A stretch of DNA of 64,000 bases, taken from positions 134,370,337 through 134,434,336 of the forward strand of contig NW_026947485.1 in the NCBI RefSeq assembly GCF_034190915.1, read 5' to 3'. Source of the DNA: Cavia porcellus. Lineage: Eukaryota; Chordata; Mammalia; Rodentia; Caviidae. Position 1 is the first letter of the stretch. The number at the start of each line of letters is the position of its first letter. The notes under the pieces are model-generated. The model was not told the origin of the DNA. It saw only the letters and a program-made list of their open reading frames with translations, and made no database searches. Position numbers and translations under genes: made by a program. Shown piece by piece: positions 48,542-58,230 of this stretch.

Positions 48542-48946
48542 AAATCCTAACTCCTGTTTTAGTGCTTTTTAAAAAAATAATATTTGGTTCCCAACAACAT
48601 AGTTTATAATTAAATTCTCAGACATTTGTTCAATTAATGATTTAGTTTTATATGTCTCTGAAAATTATCTGTATCAATAAAGGCTATATAAAAACAAAAA
48701 TGTTATGAAGCATAAATACAAAGAGCATATACCAATAATTATTAAATAACAATAGGAGCATAATGAGTCAGAGGAAGTACACTGAAAATATTTCTATCAT
48801 AACCTTCAAAAAGGGAAAATCATTACTTCACTGTTGCTTCATGGGCAGATTCTCCGAAGATTAAATTCAATTTGAAGGTTATGATGGAAATATTTTCAGA
48901 GACATATAAGTCTAAATCATTAATTGAATTAATGGAGTTAGGATTT
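48542..48946. repeat. Interrupted inverted repeat
   Basis: The right arm 48871-48946 is nearly continuous. Its reverse complement matches three separated left segments in order: 48542-48554 (AAATCCTAACTCC), 48631-48665 (starting CAATTAATGATTTAG) and 48782-48810 (CTGAAAATATTTCTATCATA...). The left segments are separated by 76 and 116 bp that the right arm lacks. The 116 bp gap is bounded by two copies of CTGAAAAT (48658-48665, 48782-48789). The central loop is about 60 bp. No transposase or terminal target duplication is apparent. Confidence 0.85.
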
Positions 48947-49001
48947 CTAAATACTTATAACTGGTCTGTTTTTAATAACCTGTGATTCCCTGATCAATTA
49001 C

Positions 49002-49010
<9 letters not shown>

Positions 49011-49041
<31 letters not shown>

Positions 49042-51138
49042 AGAGGAAAAAGAGAAAAACACAAAACAAACCAAAGCGGCGTAAGGGTACACGCAATACA
49101 GAACTACAAAACAAAACAAAACAAAACAAAACAAAAAACCATAACAGTAAGAAATTACTGGAGACCTTAATACACCACTGACACCAAGGGACAGATCAAC
49201 CAGACAGAAAATGAGCAAAGAAATAACAGAACTGAATCACACCTGTGAACAAATGGGTTTGATAGACATATACAGAATGTTCCACCCAACAACATCAGAA
49301 TACACATTCTTCTCAGCAGTACATGGATCATTTTCTAAAATAGACCATATATTAGCTCACAGAACATATTTAAGCAAATGCAAAAGAGTTGAAATCATCC
49401 CTTGCATATTATCGGATCATAGCGCTCTGAAATTAGAAATTAATGACAAAGGATACTGCAAAAATTCCGCAAACACATGGAAACTAAATAACACACTCTT
49501 GAGTAATCAGTGGGTCACAGAAGAAATTAAAGAAGAAATTAAACAATACCTAAAAGAAAATGAAAATGCAGATACAACTTACCGGAATCTGTGGGATGCA
49601 ACGAAAGCCGTTCTGAGAGGAAAATTTATTGCACTGAGTTCCCACATCAGGAAAACAGAACGAATACAAGTAAATAACTTGATGCTACACCTCAAACAGC
49701 TAGAAAAAGAAGAGCAAGTCAAGCCCAAAGCCAAAAGAAGAGAGGAAATTATAAGAATCAGAGCAGAAATCAATGCAATAGAGACTAAGAAAACAATCCA
49801 AAGAATCAATGAATCAAAGAGTTGGTTCTTTGAAAGAATAAATAAAATCGATAAGCCCCTAGCCAACCTTATTAAAAAAAGGAAAGAAAAAGCTCAAATT
49901 CATGCAATAAGAAATGAAAAAGGAGAAATCACTACAGACCCAATAGAAATACAGAGGATCATCAACACCTATTTCGAAAACCTCTACTCTCAAAAGTTTG
50001 ATAACACAGAAGAAATAGACAGATTCTTAGAAGCATATGAAGTACCAAAGCTAGATCAAGAGGATATAAAACTGTTGAATAACCCAATCTCTGCTAATGA
50101 AATTGAAAATGTAATTGGGTCCTTGCCCACCAAGAAGAGCCCAGGCCCAGATGGATTCACTGCAGAATTCTACAAGAAATATAAAGAAGACCTAATGCCG
50201 ACACTCCTCAAACTATTCAATGAAATTGAAAGGGAAGCAATCCTTCCTAAGTCATTCCTGGAAGCAAATATTACTCTAGTACCAAAACCTGAGAAAGACC
50301 CAACTATAAAAGAGAACTATAGACCGATCTCCCTAATGAACACAGATGCAAAAATCCTCAATAAAATATTGGCAAATAGGATCCAGCAAATCATCAAGAA
50401 GATTATACACCATGACCAGGTGGGATTCATCCCAGGAATGCAAGGATGGTTCAACATACGCAAATCAATAAATGTAATCCACCATATCAATAAAGCCAAA
50501 AATAAGAATCACATGATCATCTCTATAGATGCAGAAAAAGCCTTCGATAAGGTCCAACACTTATTCATGATAAGAACTTTACAGAAAATTGGAATAAATG
50601 GTCTTTACCTCAATATAATAAAGGCCATTTATGACAAACCAACAGCCAGCATCATACTAAATGGCCAAAAATTGAAAGCCTTTACTTTAAAATCGGGTAC
50701 AAGACAAGGATGTCCTTTATCACCACTCCTATTTAATATAGTACTGGAAGTACTAGCCAGAGCAATTAGGCAAGAAAGAGAAATAAAAGGGGTAAAGATA
50801 GGAAAAGAAGAAGTTAAATTATCATTGTTTGCAGATGACATGATACTCTACATAGAAGACCCCCTAAACTCCATTGAAATACTCTTAGATACAATAAATA
50901 AATTCAGTAATGTGGCTGGATACAAAATCAATACTCAGAAATCAATAGCATTCCTATACACGAACAACAAAATTACAGAGAGGGAAATAAGAGAAACTGG
51001 ACTATTCACATTAGCAAGCAAAAAAATGAAATATTTAGGAATTACTCTTACGAAAGAAGTGAAAGACTTATACAGTGAAAATTATAATACACTGAAAAAG
51101 GAAATTGAAGATGATCTCAGAAAATGGAAAGACATCCC
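49011..51138 (-). mobile_element. Young L1 insertion with twin-priming inversion
   Basis: The + strand reads: poly(T) 49007-49035, about 120 bp of antisense L1 3' end (49036-49157), then an abrupt switch to about 1.98 kb of sense ORF2 (49160-51138). The whole is bounded by the 13 bp target duplication TTACTTTACTTTT (48998-49010 and 51139-51151). One shared target duplication around both orientations is the signature of twin priming, in which the second cDNA end is inverted. The piece between the ORF2 middle and the 3' end was never copied. It belongs to the same young subfamily as the neighbour at 51194-58214. Confidence 0.93.
49160..51138 (+). pseudogene. L1 ORF2 fragment (endonuclease C-part to RT), inverted
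   Basis: A single open frame from codon ~150 of ORF2; the ORF reads ATG 49211 to a chance stop at 51205 beyond the insertion, 664 codons. Visible in order: the end of the endonuclease ('[11 protein letters not shown]'), the linker, and RT blocks: '[13 protein letters not shown]' (about residues 283-295 of this frame), 'NYRPISLMN', '[13 protein letters not shown]', '[19 protein letters not shown]' and the catalytic palm FADDMILY (codons near 50829-50852). There are no inactivating changes within the piece, which argues for a recent insertion. It lacks a start, the catalytic N-terminal endonuclease residues and the C-terminus, so it is non-functional alone. Confidence 0.93.
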
Positions 51139-51203
51139 TTACTTTACTTTTCTAAAGCTACAATATCCTGATTTTATTTTCTTTCTAAATTTGTTTTTTT
51201 TTT

Positions 51204-52385
51204 AATTTAAGAGGAAAAAGAGAAAAACACAAAACAAACCAAAGCGGCGTAAGGGTACACGCAATACAGAACTACAAAACAAAACAAAACAAAACAAAAA
51301 AACATAACAGTAAGAAATCACCTGCTAGTAGATTACACACTATCTTCTTGAAAACAGTTCCTCAAATCACAGTATCAAAGAACACAAGGTGGACATTCAA
51401 ACAGGGAGACTGCAAACAGCTGTGTTCAATGTTCCAAAAACATTGATAAAGTCAGCTATTTAACACCCCCAAACACACTTGCTGTTATATCCGTTAGAGC
51501 TCTTTTTCTTTTTTTTTTCCCTCTCTTTTTTACAACAAAATTTACACATCTTGGATTTTATTACTCCTTAGTGCTTATTACTTTCTTTGGGGGGGGGGGG
51601 AAATACAGTCAAATATGGCAAAACAAAGCTGTCAGTCAATACCAAGGATAGACATAGCACATGGTGTAGAACAGAGTACAAGTTTATCAACAATGGTTAT
51701 CAACGTTGTCCCTTGTTTCCTTAAAAAGAATTGTCTATCTCATTAGATATTATAAAGTTGGACAAAACAGTAGAGAACAAGACCAATAAAACTTAGGCAT
51801 TGTAAACATTACAGGACTTCCAAAGAAGACAATAGTCAAACCAGAATGGGTATCTTAGTGAATCTTATTGTCTTCAAAGTAGTTGCCTATGTCTTCAAAC
51901 TTGATACTATCATATAGAATGGAACAGAGTCTAATCAGTCAAAACAAGATCGTGGGAGTACTACAGGACTTCAAAACAAGTTAATAGGAAATCGAAAAGA
52001 GTTACTATTTATATATCCTAATTTTTTTGAATTTTTTCTTTAATTAAGACAAACATAAGAAATGACTAAATAATTTTTTTTGAAACAATAAGGGGGAGAT
52101 TGAGACAAAACAGGACATAACAATATAACAATAGAGGTCACAGCATGACTGTTTCAACAACCTAGTACTTCACCACCTTATAACCTGACTTAATAGTAGT
52201 TACCATAGTGTCTTTTTCCTTGAAATATTTGGATAAAACTTCATATACTCTAGTTTCAAATATTTTCATATCAAGAAGCCCAGAATAAAGCCTTTCTAAT
52301 TAATGAGTGAAAACTTTATAAGGCTTCAAGGCCACCTAATGGGGAATCATGATTACCACATATTTTTATATATTTGAATCATTAT
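51204..52385 (-). other. L1 3' UTR
   Basis: About 1.18 kb. The + strand shows an 11-12 base G run near 51590 (a C run in the sense strand), a CA-rich 'acaaaacaaaacaaaacaa' tract near the end, and 'acacttgctgttatatcc'. It is the reference for the short 3'-only insertions at 3039, 36139 and 62978. Confidence 0.9.
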
Positions 52386-55300
52386 TTACATTAGGGAAAC
52401 TATTCGGTATTCACACATGCGAGGTTGATTTATTTCACTTATGAGTATGGTCTCAAGCTGCGCCCATTTATTGATAAATATCTCAATGTGATCCTTCTTT
52501 ATAGCTGAATAATACTCCATTGTATAGAAATACCACAACTTTTTTATCCATTCCTCAGTTGATGGGCACTTGGGTTGTTTCCAAGATCTGGCGATTACAA
52601 ATTGTGCTGCTATAAACATAGGTGCACATATATCACTGTGGTATGATGCTTTCAGTTCTTCTGGGAATATGCCTAGAAGTGGAATAGCTGGAATAAATGG
52701 GATTTCCAGTCCCATCTTTTTGAGAAATCTCCAGACAGATCTCCACAAAGGCTGTACCAGTCTACACTCCCACCAGCAGTGCAGGAGAGTTCCTTTTTCC
52801 CCACAGCCTCTCCAGCATTTGTTGTTGGTTTTCTTGATTTTGGCCATTCTTTCAGGAGTGAGATGGTATCTCAGTGTGGTTTTAATTTGCATTTCTCTAA
52901 TGACCAATGATGATGAGCATTTTTTCATGTATTTATTTGCCATTTGCATTTCTTCATCTGAGAATTGCATATTCATCTCAGATGCCCATTTTTGGATTGG
53001 ATCTTTGAATTTCGGAGGTCTGAGTTTCTTTAATTCTTTATATGTTTTAGACAAGAGGCCCTTGTCTGAGAGAGAGTTCACTAAAATCTTTTCCCAGTTT
53101 GTGGGTTTTCTTTTCACTATGCTGGAGATTTCTTTTGACATGCAGAAACTTTTTAATAAGAAGTGGTCCCAGTTATTGATTCTGGGAAGTATTTCCCGTG
53201 CAGTTTGAGTCCTGTTCATGAATTCTTTACCTACTCCTATGTCTCCAAGGTTTCTACCTATTTTGTCTTCCAATAGATTTAGTGTTTCTGTTTTAATATT
53301 CAGATCTTTGACCCATTTAGATTTTAATTTAGTACATGGTGATAGACATGGGTCTAGCTTTAGTTTTCGGCAAATGGAGAGCCAGTTTTTCCAGCACCAT
53401 TTATTAAAGAGACTGTCGTTCTTCCAGTGAACCTGCTTGGCTCCTTTATCAAAAATAAGGTGGTTGAGTGTGTTCGTAGTTGTGGTTGTATCTTCTAATC
53501 TATTCCACTGATCTTCAGCTCTGTTTTGATTCCAATACCATGTTGATTTTACTACTGTTGCTTTGTAGTATAACTTCAAGTCAGGGATTGTGATGCCTCC
53601 TGCTTTGTCTTTGCTGCTTAGAATTGCCTTTGCGATTCTAGGTCTCTTCTGGTTCCAGATGAAATTTAGGAGTGATTTCTCTAGATCTATAAGGTATGTT
53701 GATGGTATTTCTATTGGGATTGCATTGAATCTGTATAACAGTTTTGGGAGAATGGCCATTTTCACAATGTTTGTTCTTCCTATCCATGAGCAAGGGATGT
53801 CTTTCCATTTTCTGAGATCATCTTCAATTTCCTTTTTCAGTGTATTATAATTTTCACTGTATAAGTCTTTCACTTCTTTCGTAAGAGTAATTCCTAAATA
53901 TTTCATTTTTTTGCTTGCTAATGTGAATAGTCCAGTTTCTCTTATTTCCCTCTCTGTAATTTTGTTGTTCGTGTATAGGAATGCTATTGATTTCTGAGTA
54001 TTGATTTTGTATCCAGCCACATTACTGAATTTATTTATTGTATCTAAGAGTATTTCAATGGAGTTTAGGGGGTCTTCTATGTAGAGTATCATGTCATCTG
54101 CAAACAATGATAATTTAACTTCTTCTTTTCCTATCTTTACCCCTTTTATTTCTCTTTCTTGCCTAATTGCTCTGGCTAGTACTTCCAGTACTATATTAAA
54201 TAGGAGTGGTGATAAAGGACATCCTTGTCTTGTACCCGATTTTAAAGTAAAGGCTTTCAATTTTTGGCCATTTAGTATGATGCTGGCTGTTGGTTTGTCA
54301 TAAATGGCCTTTATTATATTGAGGTAAAGACCATTTATTCCAATTTTCTGTAAAGTTCTTATCATGAATAAGTGTTGGACCTTATCGAAGGCTTTTTCTG
54401 CATCTATAGAGATGATCATGTGATTCTTATTTTTGGCTTTATTGATATGGTGGATTACATTTATTGATTTGCGTATGTTGAACCATCCTTGCATTCCTGG
54501 GATGAATCCCACCTGGTCATGGTGTATAATCTTCTTGATGATTTGCTGGATCCTATTTGCCAATATTTTATTGAGGATTTTTGCATCTGTGTTCATTAGG
54601 GAGATCGGTCTATAGTTCTCTTTTATAGTTGGGTCTTTCTCAGGTTTTGGTACTAGAGTAATATTTGCTTCCAGGAATGACTTAGGAAGGATTGCTTCCC
54701 TTTCAATTTCATTGAATAGTTTGAGGAGTGTCGGCATTAGGTCTTCTTTATATTTCTTGTAGAATTCTGCTGTGAATCCATCTGGGCCTGGGCTCTTCTT
54801 GGTGGGCAAGGACCCAATTACATTTTCAATTTCATTAGCAGAGATTGGGTTATTCAACAGTTTTATATCCTCTTGATCTAGCTTTGGTACTTCATATGCT
54901 TCTAAGAATCTGTCTATTTCTTCTGTGTTATCAAACTTTTGAGAGTAGAGGTTTTCGAAATAGGTGTTGATGATCCTCTGTATTTCTATTGGGTCTGTAG
55001 TGATTTCTCCTTTTTCATTTCTTATTGCATGAATTTGAGCTTTTTCTTTCCTTTTTTAAATAAGGTTGGCTAGGGGCTTATCGATTTTATTTATTCTTTC
55101 AAAGAACCAACTCTTTGATTCATTGATTCTTTGGATTGTTTTCTTAGTCTCTATTGCATTGATTTCTGCTCTGATTTTTATAATTTCCTCTCTTCTTTTG
55201 GCTTTGGGCTTGACTTGCTCTTCTTTTTCTAGCTGTTTGAGGTGTAGCATCAAGTTATTTATTTGTATTTGTTCTGCTTTCCTGATGTGGGAACTCAGTG

Positions 55301-56225
55301 CAATAAATTTTCCTCTCAGAACGGCTTTCGTTGCATCCCACAGATTCCGGTAAGTTGTATCTGCATTTTCATTTTCTTTTAGGTATTGTTTAATTTCTTC
55401 TTTAATTTCTTCTGTGACCCACTGATTACTCAAGAGTGTGTTATTTAGTTTCCATGTGTTTGCGGAATTTTTGCAGTATCCTTTGTCATTAATTTCTAAT
55501 TTCAGAGCGCTATGATCCGATAATATGCAAGGGATGATTTCAACTCTTTTGCATTTGCTTAAATATGTTCTGTGAGCTAATATATGGTCTATTTTAGAAA
55601 ATGATCCATGTACTGCAGAGAAGAATGTTTATTCTGATGTTGTTGGGTGGAACATTCTGTATATGTCTATCAAACCCATTTGTTCACAGGTGTGATTCAG
55701 TTCTGTTATTTCTTTGCTCATTTTCTGTCTGGTTGATCTGTCCCTTGGTGTCAGTGGTGTATTAAGGTCTCCTGTTACAATTGTGTTACTAATAATTTGA
55801 GTTTTCATTTCTGTTAATAATTGTTTTATATAACTGGGTGCTCTGGAGTTTGGTGCGTATATATATTTAAGATAGTTATCTCTTCCTCTTGGAGTTTTCC
55901 CCTTACGAGTATGTAGTGACCTTCTTTGTCCTTTATGGTCATTGTTGGTTTAAAGTTCACGTTGTCTGCAAACAGAATGGCCACTCCTGCCTTTTTTTTG
56001 GATTACTGCTGCATGAAGAATTGTTTTCCATCCTTTGACTTTCAGTCTGTGAGTATCTTTCTGGGTTAGATGGGTTTCCTGTAAACAGCATATGGTTGGA
56101 TTTTGTTTCTTGATCCATTCTGCTAGTCTGTTTCTTTTGATTGGTGCATTGAGACCATTTACATTAATGGTTATTACTGTTAAATGCTGGTTAATTGTAG
56201 GAATGTTATCTCTCTGCTGTTGCAT
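52386..56225 (-). pseudogene. L1 ORF2, nearly complete but broken
   Basis: Endonuclease/reverse transcriptase of L1, about 1,278 codons originally. The start 'MQQQRDNIPTINQHL' is at 56225. The endonuclease has NVNGLN and QETHL intact. Lesions: one extra A in an A-run near 55995 shifts the frame after 'HAAVIQKK'; 2 extra bases (AT) near 55862; TAA for a Tyr codon near 55630; and TAA for a Lys codon near 55057. After that the frame is open for over 820 codons to 52386, with RT motifs (FADDMILY near 54090), the thumb and the C-terminal knuckle [18 protein letters not shown] (C-x3-C-x7-H-x4-C). Antisense frames of up to 212 codons on the + strand are shadows. Confidence 0.95.
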
Positions 56226-56241
56226 TATCTTTCTGTTCTGT

Positions 56242-57294
56242 TTAATTATTTGCTTTGCTTAGTGCTTTTTTCCTTTGTGTATCTAAACTGTCTTTCAATA
56301 TTTTTTGCAGGGTTGGCTTGGTGATCATGAAGTTCTTCAGCTGTTCTTTGTCATGGAAGTATCGTATTGCACCATCTATTTTGAATGATAGTTTTGCAGG
56401 ATATATCAGTCTTGGTTGGAAATCATTTTCCTTTAGGATCTGGAATACTTCACTCCATGCTCTTCTTGACTTTATCGTTTGTGCTGAGAAGTCTGCTGTG
56501 ATTCTGATAGGTTTTCCTTTATAAGTGATCTGTCTTTTCTCTCTGACAGCTTTTAATAATCTATTCTTGTGTTGGATTTCTGGGATGGTGATTATTATAT
56601 GTCTGGGTGTAGTTTTATTTTGGTTATGACTGTTTGGAGTTCTATATGCTTCACTGATCCTGATGTCAGTTTCTGATCTCATGCTTGGGAAATTTTCAGC
56701 TATTCCTTCTCTAAATATCCTCCTGACATCCTTCATGTTGTCTCCCTCTCTTTCATTAATCCCTATCATTCTTATGTTATTCTTCTTTGCATCGTCTTGC
56801 AGTTGTTGAATTGTTGTTTCCTGGTTCCTTGTTATTTTCAAAAGATCTTTCCTTTCCTGTTCACTAGCTGCGATCCTGTCTTCAAGGTCTGAGATTCTAT
56901 CTTCACTTTCATTAAGGCGGTTTTTACAACTTTCAGTGGAGTTTTTTATTTCCTGTATATCTCTGTGCATCTGCATTATGTATTCTGTTTGTTTCTTATA
57001 TTGCTTGTCTAGGGATTCTATCTTTTTGTTTAGTTCCTCCAATTTTTTATCTGTGTTTTCTTTAGATATATTTAGAATCTCTTTCATTTCTTTTATCATT
57101 TCTTCTTTTATCTGGGAGATTATTTCGAGTTTGAATTTCTTTAAAGCTTCCTGGAGTTGCTTGTCAATTTCAGTGGCTATTGTGTCTGATATATGAGGTG
57201 GATGGGATATATTTTCTTCTATATACATCGCTCCTAGGGTTTCTTGAGATGGGCTGGAGGTTTGAGGTTGTAATTTGGTCTTTCATTTTGTCAT
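56242..57294 (-). pseudogene. L1 ORF1, open except for a stop at codon 4
   Basis: The native ATG is at 57294-57292 but codon 4 is TGA (57285-57283), where the copy at 14038 has CGA, a CpG-type transition. From the internal Met at 57228 (residue 23) a 328-codon frame is open to the end: coiled coil, RRM around 'IGINEREGDN', and the C-terminal domain ('RLIYPAKLSF' near the end). An N-terminally shortened protein lacking 22 basic/polar residues is conceivable but untested. ORF1 and ORF2 are separated by only 16 bp, as usual for L1. Confidence 0.92.
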
Positions 57295-58214
57295 TTTCCT
57301 ATATTTCTGTGTTTCAAGTGTTATTTGAAAGCTTCCTCAGGATCTGTTGACAATCCCCTTCTATGTTTGGAGCTACTGAGACTCTGGCACCGCGCTACCC
57401 CAAGCCATTGTGCCTACAGAACCAGTGGCCCTCCTCTGCCTGCTCAGAACTCCGCAGTTCCAGACAAGCTGGGCCTCAGGGACACTGTGCGCCCACCGGC
57501 CCCTTGGAAGCTCCACAGTTCTTCAATCGCAGCCGGGTTAGGGTACTCACCACAGGCCGCAGTGCTTCAGGAACCTGTGGACCCTCCCTGGTTGCAGAGA
57601 TATCCACAGTCCTCCAGACACATGGAGAGGCCGATGCAGGCACCCCAAATTTGCCCAGCTCCTCCTCTGCAGACCAATGGCCAGGCACGGCAGCTAAACA
57701 GGCTGGGCTAGGCTGGTAGTGTGGGCCAGCCCACCTATCGGGAGCTGAGCAGGTCTCCAAGTGAAGCCGGGAATGGGGAGGCTGATGTGGAAGCCTCAAA
57801 CCCACCTCTCCCCTTCACTGCACCTGGAAGCCTGAGGGAACTCCAGCAGTCTGGGCGCAGATATCCAGAGTCCTCCAGACACGCAGAGAGGCCGGTGAGG
57901 GCACCCCAGATCTGCCCAGCTCCTCCTCTGCAGACCAATCACCAGGCACGGCAGCTAAACAGGCTGGGCTAGGCTGGTAGTGTGGGCCAGCCCACCTATC
58001 GGGAGCTCAGCAGGTCTCCAAGTGAAGCCGGGAATGGGGAGGCTGATGTGGAAGCCTCAAACCCACCTCTCTCCTTCACTGCACCTGGAAGCCTGGGGGA
58101 ACTCCAGCAGTCTGGGCGGAGATATCCAGAGTCCTCCAGACACGCAGAGAGGCCGGTGAGGGCACCCCAGATCTGCCCAGCTCCTCCTCTGCAGACCTAT
58201 GGCCAGGCGCGGCC
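57295..58214 (-). promoter_or_regulatory. Young L1 5' UTR: tandem 261 bp monomers and tether
   Basis: The marker 'atatcc..agtcctccagac' recurs at about 57600, 57861 and 58122, an exact 261 bp period. Two full monomers and a third, more diverged unit next to a non-repeated tether precede ORF1. It is GC- and CpG-rich in an AT-rich neighbourhood. Open frames of 67-128 codons on both strands here (57325-58251) are by-products of the GC-rich repeat. Confidence 0.9.
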
Positions 58215-58230
58215 TTTCTTTCTAAATTTG

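Larger units (their letters stand above)
51194..58214 (-). mobile_element. Young full-length L1 (7.0 kb), antisense
   Basis: Runs from poly(T) 51194-51203 to the outermost promoter monomer at 58214. It is flanked by the 16 bp target duplication TTTCTTTCTAAATTTG (51178-51193 and 58215-58230). Contents on the minus strand: 5' UTR with monomers, ORF1, a short spacer, ORF2 and 3' UTR. Despite full length it has a codon-4 stop in ORF1 and at least four lesions in ORF2, so it is not autonomous now. Near identity with the 13352 and 49011 copies marks a common young subfamily. Confidence 0.96.

Noticed and set aside
48542..48946. DNA transposon with terminal inverted repeats
   Set aside because: No transposase remnant, no TA or 8 bp target duplication at the outer ends, and the arms are central rather than terminal. 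Left as an inverted repeat of unknown origin.
49211..51205. Intact 664-codon gene
   Set aside because: Although uninterrupted, it is a 5'- and 3'-truncated L1 ORF2 piece inverted by twin priming. Its start Met is internal to ORF2 and its last codons are flanking DNA.
52570..53208. 212-codon + strand frame
   Set aside because: Exact antisense of the L1 ORF2 C-terminal third; shadow frame.
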